A stretch of 14,259 nucleotides of DNA. Source: Spirochaetaceae bacterium (GTDB taxonomy: Bacteria > Spirochaetota > Spirochaetia > Treponematales > Breznakiellaceae). This document shows, in pieces, positions 1-6,265 of the stretch (position 1 is its first letter; each line of letters starts with the position of its first letter). Position numbers and translations under genes: made by a program. A model generated the notes under the pieces. The model was not told the origin of the DNA, searched no databases, and saw only the letters and a list, made by a program, of their open reading frames with translations. Location: assembly GCA_031269165.1 (NCBI GenBank), contig JAISZQ010000393.1:1-14259 (forward strand), given 5' to 3'.

Positions 1-406
1 CTACCGTCATAATGGTACGGGATGACTCAATAAAGTCATCAAGCGGAAAATTCGAGCTGAACCGTTCGGTAATGTCAAGCAACACCCCCCGTTTGACCAG
101 CGTCCGGTAGGTGTCGGAACCGGCGAAAAACACATCGGGCGCACTGTTACCCGCGATTGACGCAAGCAACTTTGCGTTGTAATCGCCGGATGTCGGCGAG
201 TATTGCACTTTTATGCCCGGATTCGCCGCCTCGAACTTCGCAATACCGTTCCGTACCGCCTCGGTCTCAAGCGGGCTTGCCTCCCACCCGACAAAGGTAA
301 GGGTTACCGTACCGCTGTCCTCTGACGAGGCTTTTTCTTTTTTGCAGGCCGGGAACAAGGCCGCCAGAGATACCGCGACAACCAATAAAAAAACGTTCTT
401 TTTCAT
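1..406 (-). CDS. ABC transporter extracellular solute-binding lipoprotein (family 1), partial
   Basis: About 135 N-terminal residues are visible; the C-terminus lies beyond the left edge. Reading leftward from the ATG at 406-404, the protein starts MKKNVFLLVVAVSLAALF and reaches a cysteine at residue 21 in the context FPAC. This is a type II lipoprotein signal with the relaxed lipobox typical of spirochaetes. The following residues (VTLTFVGWEASPLE, then a helix ending FEAANPGIKVQYSP, then LLASIAGNSAPDVFFAGSD) match the first lobe of family 1 solute-binding proteins, which deliver sugars or oligosaccharides to ABC permeases from the outer face of the inner membrane. AAGGAG lies 9 nt before the ATG on the minus strand. 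It diverges from an AraC-type regulator, a common layout for sugar uptake loci. The ligand cannot be read from this fragment. The family call is strong. Confidence 0.88.
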   Translation of the reverse strand, partial: MKKNVFLLVVAVSLAALFPACKKEKASSEDSGTVTLTFVGWEASPLETEAVRNGIAKFEAANPGIKVQYSPTSGDYNAKLLASIAGNSAPDVFFAGSDTYRTLVKRGVLLDITERFSSNFPLDDFIESSRTIMTV

Positions 407-432
407 CTTTACTTTTCTCCTTAAAAAAATAT

Positions 433-461
433 TTGCCAAAAGGCTTTATATGCATTATAGT
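433..461 (+). promoter_or_regulatory. Candidate promoter for the AraC-family gene, overlapping a minus-strand -10
   Basis: TTGCCA (433-438) and TATAGT (456-461) are separated by exactly 17 bp, giving a predicted start near 468 and a leader of about 48 nt. On the opposite strand ATTATA (454-459) reads TATAAT, a perfect -10 for the lipoprotein gene, but its -35 is weak, which suggests that this direction needs an activator. The two -10 elements overlap, so the two promoters would compete or be co-controlled. Seen by inspection only. Confidence 0.55.
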
Positions 462-469
462 ACTGGTTG

Positions 470-506
470 TAGGTGGAGAAAACCTATAAATCCATAGAAT
501 AGGTGG
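470..506 (+). promoter_or_regulatory. TAGGTGG direct repeats and inverted half-site, candidate regulator operator
   Basis: TAGGTGG occurs at 470-476 and again at 500-506, 30 bp apart (about three helical turns). An inverted half-site ACCTA lies at 482-486 between them. AraC-family proteins usually bind direct repeats on one face of the helix. The second copy doubles as the ribosome binding site region of the regulator gene (AGGTGG, 9 nt before the ATG at 516), so binding could also give autorepression. The function is inferred. Confidence 0.35.
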
Positions 507-515
507 CTAATATCT

Positions 516-1460
516 ATGCAATACCTCGTTTTTGAAAATGAGCATCCGCTGATCCACGTCTCAAGCGGCCAGCTTTTGAACGAAGGGCGGTTTAAGCACC
601 CTCATCGAAACTTGGACACGTGGGTTATTATCATTTGTATCAAGGGAACGCTCTACATAGCCCAGGATGACCGGCGTTATACCCTGACGGAAAACCAGTA
701 CATCATCCTTTTTGCGGGGCATGAGCATTTTGGTTTCAAAGAAAGTGAAAATGCTCTTTTGTACTATTGGTGTCATTTCAGGATCGATAGCGGGAAACCC
801 CATATTATCAAGGATGACGCATTGATCCGCATGATCGACCCCAAACAGTATGTTCTCGAAACCTTGCCCGATTTTGCGGCATCCCCTACACCCCCCCCCC
901 TGCCCATTTATAAAAATCATATTTCACGATACTGCATACTCCCCGAATACGGAAGCCTCTCCGCAAACGGCAGGGCCCCCCTGATTTTCCGCCAGCTTTT
1001 AGACCTGACTCGTACCGATCATTATTCCGCTATGCTGCCGAACTACGCCCTGAGCCTCCTCGCTATGGAGATTTCCCAAGAGTTTATCGAGGCTCGGTTC
1101 CAAAAAAGTATAAAACAGCCCAATCCCAAGATGGAAAAGATCATCGAATGGATACGGGTCAATTATAATCGGCGTTTCACGTTGGACATGATTGCGAAAA
1201 GGTTTTTATTCAATCCCGACTATCTTTCCACCGCCTTCCGAAAATATTCAGGTGTTTCTTTGATGCGGTACGTCAACCGGGTGCGTATCTCCAACGCCAA
1301 GCGGCTGCTTTTGGAAAGTTCGGACGGTATAAAGCAAATTGCCTGGGAGGTTGGCTTTGAAGATGAAAAAAACTTCTTGAAACGCTTCAAACAGCAGGAA
1401 AATATTACCCCCACCACCTACCGGAACGCCTTCAACCGCGTCAAGATTGTCAAAAAGTAG
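516..1460 (+). CDS. AraC-family transcriptional regulator
   Basis: A 314-residue protein. Residues about 10-90 form a cupin-type effector-binding half (WVIIICIKGTLYIAQDD, then the LTENQYIILFAGHEHFGF turn typical of AraC sensing domains). Residues about 206-308 form the double helix-turn-helix DNA-binding half, with FTLDMIAKRFLFNPDYLSTAFRKYSG as the first HTH (split here: FTLDMIAKRF / FNPDYLSTAFRKYSG) and IKQIAWEVGFEDEKNFLKRF followed by PTTYRN as the second. It probably controls the divergent sugar-binding lipoprotein operon. The ATG at 516 is supported by AGGTGG upstream. The linker between the domains contains ten consecutive C (891-900) encoding Pro-Pro-Pro-Leu in frame; see the separate entry. 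The family call is strong; the inducer is unknown. Confidence 0.93.
   Translation: MQYLVFENEHPLIHVSSGQLLNEGRFKHPHRNLDTWVIIICIKGTLYIAQDDRRYTLTENQYIILFAGHEHFGFKESENALLYYWCHFRIDSGKPHIIKDDALIRMIDPKQYVLETLPDFAASPTPPPLPIYKNHISRYCILPEYGSLSANGRAPLIFRQLLDLTRTDHYSAMLPNYALSLLAMEISQEFIEARFQKSIKQPNPKMEKIIEWIRVNYNRRFTLDMIAKRFLFNPDYLSTAFRKYSGVSLMRYVNRVRISNAKRLLLESSDGIKQIAWEVGFEDEKNFLKRFKQQENITPTTYRNAFNRVKIVKK
891..900 (+). repeat. Homopolymeric C(10) tract inside the regulator gene
   Basis: Ten uninterrupted C lie at codons 126-129, at the junction between the sensing and DNA-binding domains. As given, the frame stays open. With eleven C the frame would read GCC CAT TTA TAA and stop within a few codons. 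With nine C it would run about 28 codons and stop at the TGA near 982. Either slip removes the whole HTH half. Tracts of this length are classic slipped-strand mutation sites; that this one varies is inference. Confidence 0.8.
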
Positions 1461-1706
1461 GGCCTCATCACGGCACCGAGTTAAGCAAATGAAATATAAA
1501 AATCGTCGATTGTGCCATGTCCGGCAATCCAGATTACGCAGGTTTTTCACCTTTAACCCCCGCTTAATCGGTGAAAATCGGTAGGCTTTTTATCCATCCG
1601 GGGCGAATCGGGGTTCTGTTTCCTCATCAGGGGCTCCACCCTAAACATTTGTTTAGGGTTTCTAAAAAAAAATTCAAAAAAAAGGTGTTTTTGGGCCGCC
1701 AGGAAG
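1461..1706. other. Gene-free stretch between the regulator and the division cluster
   Basis: No credible coding region lies here. It holds an imperfect long-loop inverted repeat (TTTTCACC 1544-1551 with GGTGAAAA 1570-1577), a compact hairpin at 1639-1658, and two phased A-runs (A9 at 1664-1672 and A8 at 1676-1683, 12 bp apart). The A-runs lie about 25-45 bp upstream of the mraZ -35 and could bend DNA or act as a distal UP-like element. No good intrinsic terminator for the regulator gene was found. Confidence 0.5.
1639..1658. repeat. Inverted repeat CCCTAAAC-ATTT-GTTTAGGG
   Basis: A perfect 8-bp stem with a 4-nt loop, about 50 bp upstream of the mraZ -35. It is followed by TTTCT and then A-runs, so it lacks the T-run of a standard terminator in the plus direction. 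It could be a weak terminator for the upstream gene or an operator. The role is open. Confidence 0.45.
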
Positions 1707-1735
1707 TTGACAGAAAAAACAGCAGGGAGTATAGT
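1707..1735 (+). promoter_or_regulatory. Division-cluster promoter (PmraZ)
   Basis: TTGACA (1707-1712), 17 bp, TATAGT (1730-1735): a full-consensus -35 with a five-of-six -10 at optimal spacing. Transcription should start near 1742, leaving a leader of about 34 nt before the mraZ ATG at 1776. This is the strongest sigma-70-type promoter seen by eye in the window and is the likely main promoter for the genes from mraZ to at least ftsA. Confidence 0.75.
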
Positions 1736-1756
1736 GATTATACGAGTGCCATTTTG

Positions 1757-1771
1757 TGGGAAATTGTGGGG
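1757..1771 (+). promoter_or_regulatory. MraZ-type binding repeats (TGGGN-N5-TGGGN)
   Basis: TGGGA at 1757-1761 and TGGGG at 1767-1771 are separated by 5 nt, giving a 10-bp period within the longer direct repeat TTGTGGG. Direct TGGGN repeats with 5-nt spacers upstream of mraZ are the described target of MraZ in Escherichia coli. A degenerate third box (TGCCA, 1747-1751) sits one period upstream. The boxes lie between the predicted start of transcription and the ATG and overlap the ribosome binding region, so bound MraZ would repress its own operon. Confidence 0.65.
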
Positions 1772-1775
1772 TAAG

Positions 1776-2210
1776 ATGCTAACCGGGGAGTTTAATAACA
1801 CGCTTGATGATAAGGGGCGTCTCAGTTTTCCCGCGAAGTTCCGTGAGGAACTGGCCGTTGACCGGCTGGTCATCACGAAGGGCATGGACAAGTGCCTTTG
1901 GGCGTTTCATCCCGCCAAGTGGGCCGAGGTGAAGCGCGGCATCATGGCGAACACCACACCGTTCCATGCGAAGGCCCGGCGGGTACAGCGGACGATCGTC
2001 TCGCCGGCGCAGGAAGTGGAGATTGACAAGACGGGAAGGATCGCCGTTCCGCAGAGTTTGCGGGAATACGCCTCGCTGACGAAAGATTGCGTGGTGGCCG
2101 GGGTCGACACCTATTTTGAGATATGGGACAAGGAGACTTACGCGGCCTACTGCGAGGACGGAGACAACGAGTTTAGCGCGGCGGCGGAAGAACTGGGCGT
2201 GGTCATCTGA
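1776..2210 (+). CDS. mraZ: Transcriptional regulator MraZ
   Basis: 144 residues, the normal family length. It begins MLTGEFNNTLDDKGRLSFPAKF, the hallmark N-terminus, and repeats the fold at about residues 80-95 (VEIDKTGRIAVPQSLREYA), giving the two SpoVT/AbrB-like half-domains that build the ring-shaped DNA-binding oligomer. MraZ is known to regulate the dcw cluster by binding repeats upstream of its own gene, and matching boxes are present at 1757-1771. The frame is open further upstream, but the ATG at 1776 gives the canonical start. First gene of the cluster; its stop overlaps the rsmH start by one base. Confidence 0.95.
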   Translation: MLTGEFNNTLDDKGRLSFPAKFREELAVDRLVITKGMDKCLWAFHPAKWAEVKRGIMANTTPFHAKARRVQRTIVSPAQEVEIDKTGRIAVPQSLREYASLTKDCVVAGVDTYFEIWDKETYAAYCEDGDNEFSAAAEELGVVI

Positions 2211-3163
2211 TGGGAGACGTTCCGGTTCATCGGCCGGTGTTGCTCCGTGAGGTGTTGTCCTATCTTGAACCGCCGCACGGCGATGCGCTGATGGTTGACG
2301 GGACGCTGGGAGAAGGCGGGCACAGCGCGGCGTTTTTGGAGAAGTTTCCCGGCTTGCGTGTCATTGGGGTTGACCGGGATGCGGAGATAGCGGCGAGGGC
2401 CGCGCAGAGGCTTGAACAGTATAAAAAAAGGGTGAGCATTGCCGTTTCCCATTCGCGGGATTTTTTCGCGGATTACCGGGGAGACGCGCCGGATGTGATA
2501 CTGCTGGATTTGGGTGTGAGTCTCTTCCATTATGAGCTGTCGGGTCGGGGGTTTTCTTTTGCGGGTGCCGCGAAGGACGAACCGCTTGATATGCGGCTTG
2601 ACCGTGACGGCGCGTTGACGGCGGCCGCGATCATCGCGCGTTATAAGGAAAGCGCGCTTGCCGATATGCTGTTTGTGAACGGCGGTGAGCGGGCTTCGCG
2701 GCGCATTGCGCGGCTGATGTGCGAGGAACGGAAAAGAAGCGCGATTGCCACGACAGGGCAACTTGCGGAGATTGTGCATCGGGCACTGGGGCCGAGGAGC
2801 GGGCGTATCGACAGCGCGACGCGGACGTTTGCGGCGTTGCGGATCGAGGTGAACGCGGAGTTGTCGCTTTTGGAACCGCTTCTGGAAGCGGCGTTTGCCT
2901 GTTTGAAAACCGGCGGACGTCTGGGCGTTATCAGTTTTCATTCGGCGGAAGACCGGATTGTGAAGAACGTGTTTAAGCGTTTTGCGTCCGGTTTTTCGTG
3001 CGATGGGTCGATAATAAAGGGCAGGATAGTGACCAAAAAGCCTGTTGTGGCGGCGGACGACGAGATCGCGGAGAATCCGCCTTCCCGGAGCGCGAAACTG
3101 CGGGTCATTGAAAAGATACCTATTCTGGGGGTCCGGGGGACAAGTCCTCCGGCGGGGTTTTAG
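2210..3163 (+). CDS. rsmH: 16S rRNA (cytosine(1402)-N(4))-methyltransferase RsmH
   Basis: 317 residues, full length for the family. RsmH (MraW) transfers a methyl group from S-adenosylmethionine to N4 of C1402 in the ribosomal P site. Visible signatures: HRPVLLREVLSYL at the N-terminus, the SAM-binding DGTLGEGGHS loop (residues 30-39), GVDRDAE at about 53-59, DVILLDLGVS followed by GFSF and PLDMRLD, the inserted helical domain ending TRTFAALRIEVN, and the C-terminal GGRLGVISFHSAEDRIVKNVF. The ATG shares its first base with the mraZ stop, so the two are translationally coupled. The stop codon lies in the left arm of a hairpin (3161-3177). Confidence 0.96.
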   Translation: MGDVPVHRPVLLREVLSYLEPPHGDALMVDGTLGEGGHSAAFLEKFPGLRVIGVDRDAEIAARAAQRLEQYKKRVSIAVSHSRDFFADYRGDAPDVILLDLGVSLFHYELSGRGFSFAGAAKDEPLDMRLDRDGALTAAAIIARYKESALADMLFVNGGERASRRIARLMCEERKRSAIATTGQLAEIVHRALGPRSGRIDSATRTFAALRIEVNAELSLLEPLLEAAFACLKTGGRLGVISFHSAEDRIVKNVFKRFASGFSCDGSIIKGRIVTKKPVVAADDEIAENPPSRSAKLRVIEKIPILGVRGTSPPAGF

Positions 3164-3219
3164 GGGCGGAGCCCCTAGGAGAGGGGGTAGCGGAAGACCC
3201 TAAGCGCAAGCGGCGGTCT
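3161..3219 (+). repeat. Paired hairpins between rsmH and ftsL
   Basis: Two inverted repeats follow the rsmH stop. The first is TAGGGGC-GGA-GCCCCTA (3161-3177), a perfect 7-bp stem whose left arm contains the stop codon. The second is AGACC (3195-3199) with GGTCT (3215-3219), enclosing a small GC stem capped by a GCAA tetraloop. With the terminator-like stem at 3226 they make a strongly structured spacer of about 85 bp in an otherwise tightly packed operon. It may be a dispersed repeat or an RNA element; this cannot be decided here. Confidence 0.5.
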
Positions 3220-3225
3220 GGAGCG

Positions 3226-3247
3226 AGGGGGAGACTTCCCCCTTTTT
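3226..3247 (+). terminator. Terminator- or attenuator-like hairpin before ftsL
   Basis: AGGGGGA (3226-3232), loop GACT, TCCCCCT (3237-3243), then TTTT to 3247: a 7-bp GC-rich stem directly followed by a T-run. A second GAGGGGG at 3181-3187 could pair with the same TCCCCC arm, so an alternative antiterminator fold is possible. It would reduce expression of the genes downstream of rsmH rather than end the operon. Function inferred from the fold. Confidence 0.5.
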
Positions 3248-3266
3248 AGTGAAAAAGGATGAGGAT

Positions 3267-3575
3267 ATGGCGAAAAAGGTAGTGTTGTATGGGGTTGTTC
3301 TTTCGATTCCGCTTTTTCTTTTGGGCGCGGTCTGGCAGGGCGAGCGGTATGCGGCCCTGTGGGGGGAAGTGGAACGGCTCGCCGAGAGTCAGGAGAAGGT
3401 GATCGAGGAGAACCGGCGTCTGATCGCGGAAATTACGGTGCTGTCGTCTTCGGCACGGATCGAGAATATTGCCAAGACGAGCCTCGGGTTTGAAAAGAAA
3501 GTGCCGGAAGAGGTCATCGAGGTGACGATAAAGAGTGGGGCCGTGAAGGCTGACCCCGGGAGTTCAGGCGGTTGA
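3267..3575 (+). CDS. ftsL: FtsL-like septum protein
   Basis: 102 residues: a short basic N-terminus, one membrane segment at about 5-23 (VVLYGVVLSIPLFLLGAVW), then a coiled coil (ERYAALWGEVERLAES onward) and the motif ARIENIAKTSLGFEKKVPEEV, which matches the conserved region after the coiled coil in FtsL and DivIC proteins. This bitopic protein joins FtsB/DivIC and FtsQ/DivIB to license septal peptidoglycan synthesis. The ATG at 3267 is chosen over an in-frame GTG at 3249 because AAGGATGAGG lies directly before it, whereas the GTG abuts the T-run of the hairpin. Position between rsmH and the mur genes is the canonical ftsL slot. Sequence conservation in this family is low, so the name rests on size, topology, motif and place. 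Confidence 0.75.
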   Translation: MAKKVVLYGVVLSIPLFLLGAVWQGERYAALWGEVERLAESQEKVIEENRRLIAEITVLSSSARIENIAKTSLGFEKKVPEEVIEVTIKSGAVKADPGSSGG

Positions 3576-3576
3576 G

Positions 3577-4959
3577 ATGAACGAGGGGGTTCTTTTTCGT
3601 TGGGAAGAAGCGGCCTCTGTCTTAGGCTGCGAACTTTTTGTGCCGGAAACAGGCCGGAAACAGGCGGGGTTTTGCGCTGTTTCGGCCGATTCGCGGCATA
3701 TTGAGCAGGACGCGCTGTTTGTTGCGCTGAAAGGGGAGCGGACAGACGGGCATCGTTTTGTGGAAGGAGCGTTCAAGGCGGGGGCTGCCGGCGCGCTGGT
3801 CTGCAATGAACAAATGGATAACTACGCGCTTATCAAGGCGGCGGAAAGCGAGGAAGGGGTGTTGTTGATTGTGGACAATACGCTCAAGGCGCTCCAGTTG
3901 CTGGCAAAAGCCTACCTTGACAAGTTTTCCGGTCTCTTACGGATCGGCATAACAGGCTCTTCGGGGAAAACGACCACGAAAGAGATTGCCGCCGCGATAA
4001 TCGGGAAAGAAAAGCGCGTTGTATGCAATCGGGCGAATCTAAACTCAGACATCGGGCTTCCCTTGTCTGTGTTTCAGGTTCGCGCGGAACACGAGGCGGG
4101 GATTTTTGAGATGGGGATGAACCGGCGCGGGGAAATCGCGGAAATTACCGGGGTGTTGCGTCCTTGTCTCGCTCTGGTGACGAATGTTGGATCTGCCCAT
4201 ATTGGCAGTATCGGCACACAACTGGAGATTGCTAAAGAGAAAAAAGCGGTTTTTTCTCTTTTTACGGGAAAGGAAACGGCACTTATTCCCGCCGGTTCTG
4301 AGTTTGCCGCGTTTCTTGCCGAGGGCGTGAACGGGAATGTACGCCTGTATCCCGATGCGGAGGGCGTGTTTGACGACGTGAAGGACTACGGGATTTTGGG
4401 CTGGGAGTGCGTGATTGAAGGAAAGAAGGCGAGATTCGCGCTTCCGGGAAGGCACAATCTCCAGAATGCCGCCGCAGCCGTGGCGATTGCGCTGGCGGCA
4501 GACATCGGGGTTGAGGCGATTGTGTCGGGACTTTCGTTGGTAAGACCGCTCCCCGGAAGAGGCGAGGTGGTCGAGACGACGTTGGGCGGGCGCCGGGTGA
4601 TAGTGGTAAACGACTGTTACAACGCGAATCCCGACTCGATGGAGAAGGCGCTTGCCTTCTTTGACGAGGCCGCGTGGAATGGAAGAAAAATTGTTGTGGC
4701 AGGAGAAATGTTGGAACTGGGCGACCGGAGTACGGAAGAACATGAAAAACTGTTTTCAAGACTGGAAGCGTTTGGCATGGACAATGCGGACAAGACCTAT
4801 TTCTTTCATGTTTCGGACATGGTTTTTCCGGACGGGAATATCGCGGTGTATAACGACATGGAGCAATTGAAGATTGCTCTAAACGGCGACGCGCGCGAAG
4901 GCGACTTGGTGTTGTTGAAGGGGTCGCGGTTGTGCGCGCTGGAGAGGGTTTTGCTTTAG
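3577..4959 (+). CDS. murF: UDP-N-acetylmuramoyl-tripeptide--D-alanyl-D-alanine ligase MurF
   Basis: 460 residues, the usual length. MurF is the cytoplasmic ligase that uses ATP to add D-Ala-D-Ala to the UDP-MurNAc tripeptide. The three Mur ligase domains are visible: an N-terminal UMP-binding domain (ADSRHIEQDALFVALKGERTDGH), a central ATPase with P-loop GSSGKTTT at 127-134 and EMGMNRRGEIAEI plus TNVGSAHIG, and a C-terminal domain with LPGRHNLQNAAAA, NDCYNANPDSM from residue 345, and GEMLELGDRS. The YNANP motif is specific for MurF over other Mur ligases. It starts one base after the ftsL stop. MurE, which makes its substrate, is not in the window. Confidence 0.96.
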   Translation: MNEGVLFRWEEAASVLGCELFVPETGRKQAGFCAVSADSRHIEQDALFVALKGERTDGHRFVEGAFKAGAAGALVCNEQMDNYALIKAAESEEGVLLIVDNTLKALQLLAKAYLDKFSGLLRIGITGSSGKTTTKEIAAAIIGKEKRVVCNRANLNSDIGLPLSVFQVRAEHEAGIFEMGMNRRGEIAEITGVLRPCLALVTNVGSAHIGSIGTQLEIAKEKKAVFSLFTGKETALIPAGSEFAAFLAEGVNGNVRLYPDAEGVFDDVKDYGILGWECVIEGKKARFALPGRHNLQNAAAAVAIALAADIGVEAIVSGLSLVRPLPGRGEVVETTLGGRRVIVVNDCYNANPDSMEKALAFFDEAAWNGRKIVVAGEMLELGDRSTEEHEKLFSRLEAFGMDNADKTYFFHVSDMVFPDGNIAVYNDMEQLKIALNGDAREGDLVLLKGSRLCALERVLL

Positions 4960-5179
4960 AGAGCGTTCGTCCGCAGAGTCGGCGCGCAAATTATGTTTGC
5001 GTCCTTCGCGGCCAGACACTGCATTTTTTCGCCTCAAGGCTGCAAAATGCGGGTTTTAAGGAAGTTGCGGGCCTAAGGGACTTAAGTCCGGGTCTCCGTT
5101 ATGGAAAAACGCTCGATAGAGTGCCCGTGACGTTTTTGAACATACGTTTTGGGGTAAAGGGTTAAGGAAAGAGGGGAGT
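4960..5179. other. Non-coding spacer with a hairpin and a 12-bp palindrome between murF and mraY
   Basis: 220 bp without a convincing gene in an operon whose other junctions are mostly a few bases. It contains an imperfect stem-loop at 5021-5050 (GCATTTT with AAAATGC, inner GCC/GGC) and the perfect palindrome GGACTTAAGTCC at 5078-5089. A 77-codon frame (4932-5165) crosses it but starts at a GTG within murF and shows no domain. The region may be an inserted dispersed repeat or gene remnant. No clear promoter was found. Confidence 0.4.
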
Positions 5180-6265
5180 ATGTTTTTAGAGTTTTTTTAT
5201 CCGCTTACGAAGTTTCTCACGGTTTTCAACGTGTTTCAGTACATCACGTTCCGGGGGGCGTATGCGGCGCTTACCACCTTGCTTCTCTGCTTCCTCTTCG
5301 GCCAGCCGCTCATCAAAAAACTTGCCGCGCTGAAATTCCGTCAGACGATCCGCGCGGACGGGCCCGCGACCCATCTTGCCAAAGAGGGGACTCCGACGAT
5401 GGGCGGCGTGATGATTATTCTTTCTGTTACCGTGTCCATGCTGCTCTGGCAGAATTTCCATAATTCGCGGGTCTGGGTAACGATGATCGCCTTTCTTTTG
5501 TTCGGGCTCATCGGCTTTGTCGACGACTATCTCAAAATCAAGGGGCACAACGCGGATGGGCTTTCGCCGAAAGGAAAACTCATCATGCAGTTCATCGCCG
5601 CGTCAGGTATCGTGGGCTATCTTTTTATCACCGGGGACGAAAGGACGACGCTTCTCTATCTGCCCTTTTTCAAAGACCCGATCGTCGATATGGGGTATCT
5701 CTGGATACCGTTTGCGATCTTGCTGGTTGTCGGGGAATCCAACGCCGTCAACTTAAGCGACGGGCTTGACGGACTTGCCTCTGGTCTTTTAATATTCGTG
5801 TTTATTACGCTTGCCATACTGACCTATCTCTCAGGAAGGCAGGATTATTCGGCATATCTGGGCATCCCCTACATTCCCGGCGCGGGCGAGTTGACGGTGT
5901 TTTGCCTTGCGGCGGTCGGGGCCTGTGTGGGCCACTTGTGGTACAATATGAGCCCGGCGGAGGTGTTCATGGGAGACGTCGGCAGTCTGTCGCTGGGCGG
6001 CGTTATCGCGGTGCTTTCGCTCGTTATCAAGAAGGAAATACTGATGTTGGTTGCCGGAGGGGTTTTCGTGCTGGAAGCCGCGTCGGTTATTATTCAAGTC
6101 GTGTTTTACAAATGGAAGAAAAGGAGGGTGTTCCGCATGGCCCCCCTCCATCATCACTACGAACAGGGGGAAAACGGGCTTCCTGAAACGAAAATCGTGA
6201 TTCGTTTCTGGATAGTGGGCGGCTTATTTGCGATAATCGCCCTCTCCACGTTGAAAATACAATGA
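5180..6265 (+). CDS. mraY: Phospho-N-acetylmuramoyl-pentapeptide-transferase MraY
   Basis: 361 residues with about ten hydrophobic segments, as expected for this inner-membrane enzyme, which transfers phospho-MurNAc-pentapeptide from UDP to undecaprenyl phosphate to make lipid I. Conserved sites: GTPTMGGVM near the N-terminus, the aspartate pair VDDY (D115, D116), NAVNLSDGLDGLA at 188-200, FMGDVGSLSLGG (D266), and the cytoplasmic MAPLHHHYE histidine cluster (H324-H326). These are the Mg2+- and substrate-binding residues known for MraY. The start is supported by AAGGA and GAGGGGAG just upstream. The stop overlaps the ftsW start by 4 nt. Confidence 0.97.
   Translation: MFLEFFYPLTKFLTVFNVFQYITFRGAYAALTTLLLCFLFGQPLIKKLAALKFRQTIRADGPATHLAKEGTPTMGGVMIILSVTVSMLLWQNFHNSRVWVTMIAFLLFGLIGFVDDYLKIKGHNADGLSPKGKLIMQFIAASGIVGYLFITGDERTTLLYLPFFKDPIVDMGYLWIPFAILLVVGESNAVNLSDGLDGLASGLLIFVFITLAILTYLSGRQDYSAYLGIPYIPGAGELTVFCLAAVGACVGHLWYNMSPAEVFMGDVGSLSLGGVIAVLSLVIKKEILMLVAGGVFVLEAASVIIQVVFYKWKKRRVFRMAPLHHHYEQGENGLPETKIVIRFWIVGGLFAIIALSTLKIQ

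Noticed and set aside
1707..1775. N-terminal extension of MraZ from a TTG at 1707
   Set aside because: The extra residues overlap the promoter -35 and -10, no ribosome binding site precedes the TTG, and the canonical MraZ start is the ATG at 1776.
2147..2941. Long minus-strand frame opposite rsmH (264 codons)
   Set aside because: Arg/Pro-rich shadow frame from GC-skewed third positions; rsmH on the plus strand is unmistakable.
3249..3266. GTG start for ftsL at 3249
   Set aside because: It abuts the T-run of a hairpin and has no ribosome binding site, whereas AAGGATGAGG precedes the ATG at 3267.
4045..4743. Long minus-strand frame opposite murF (232 codons)
   Set aside because: Antisense shadow of murF without domain signatures or a ribosome binding site.
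4932..5165. 77-codon plus-strand frame overlapping the murF end
   Set aside because: GTG start inside murF, no ribosome binding site, no recognisable domain and odd composition; treated as spacer or repeat.
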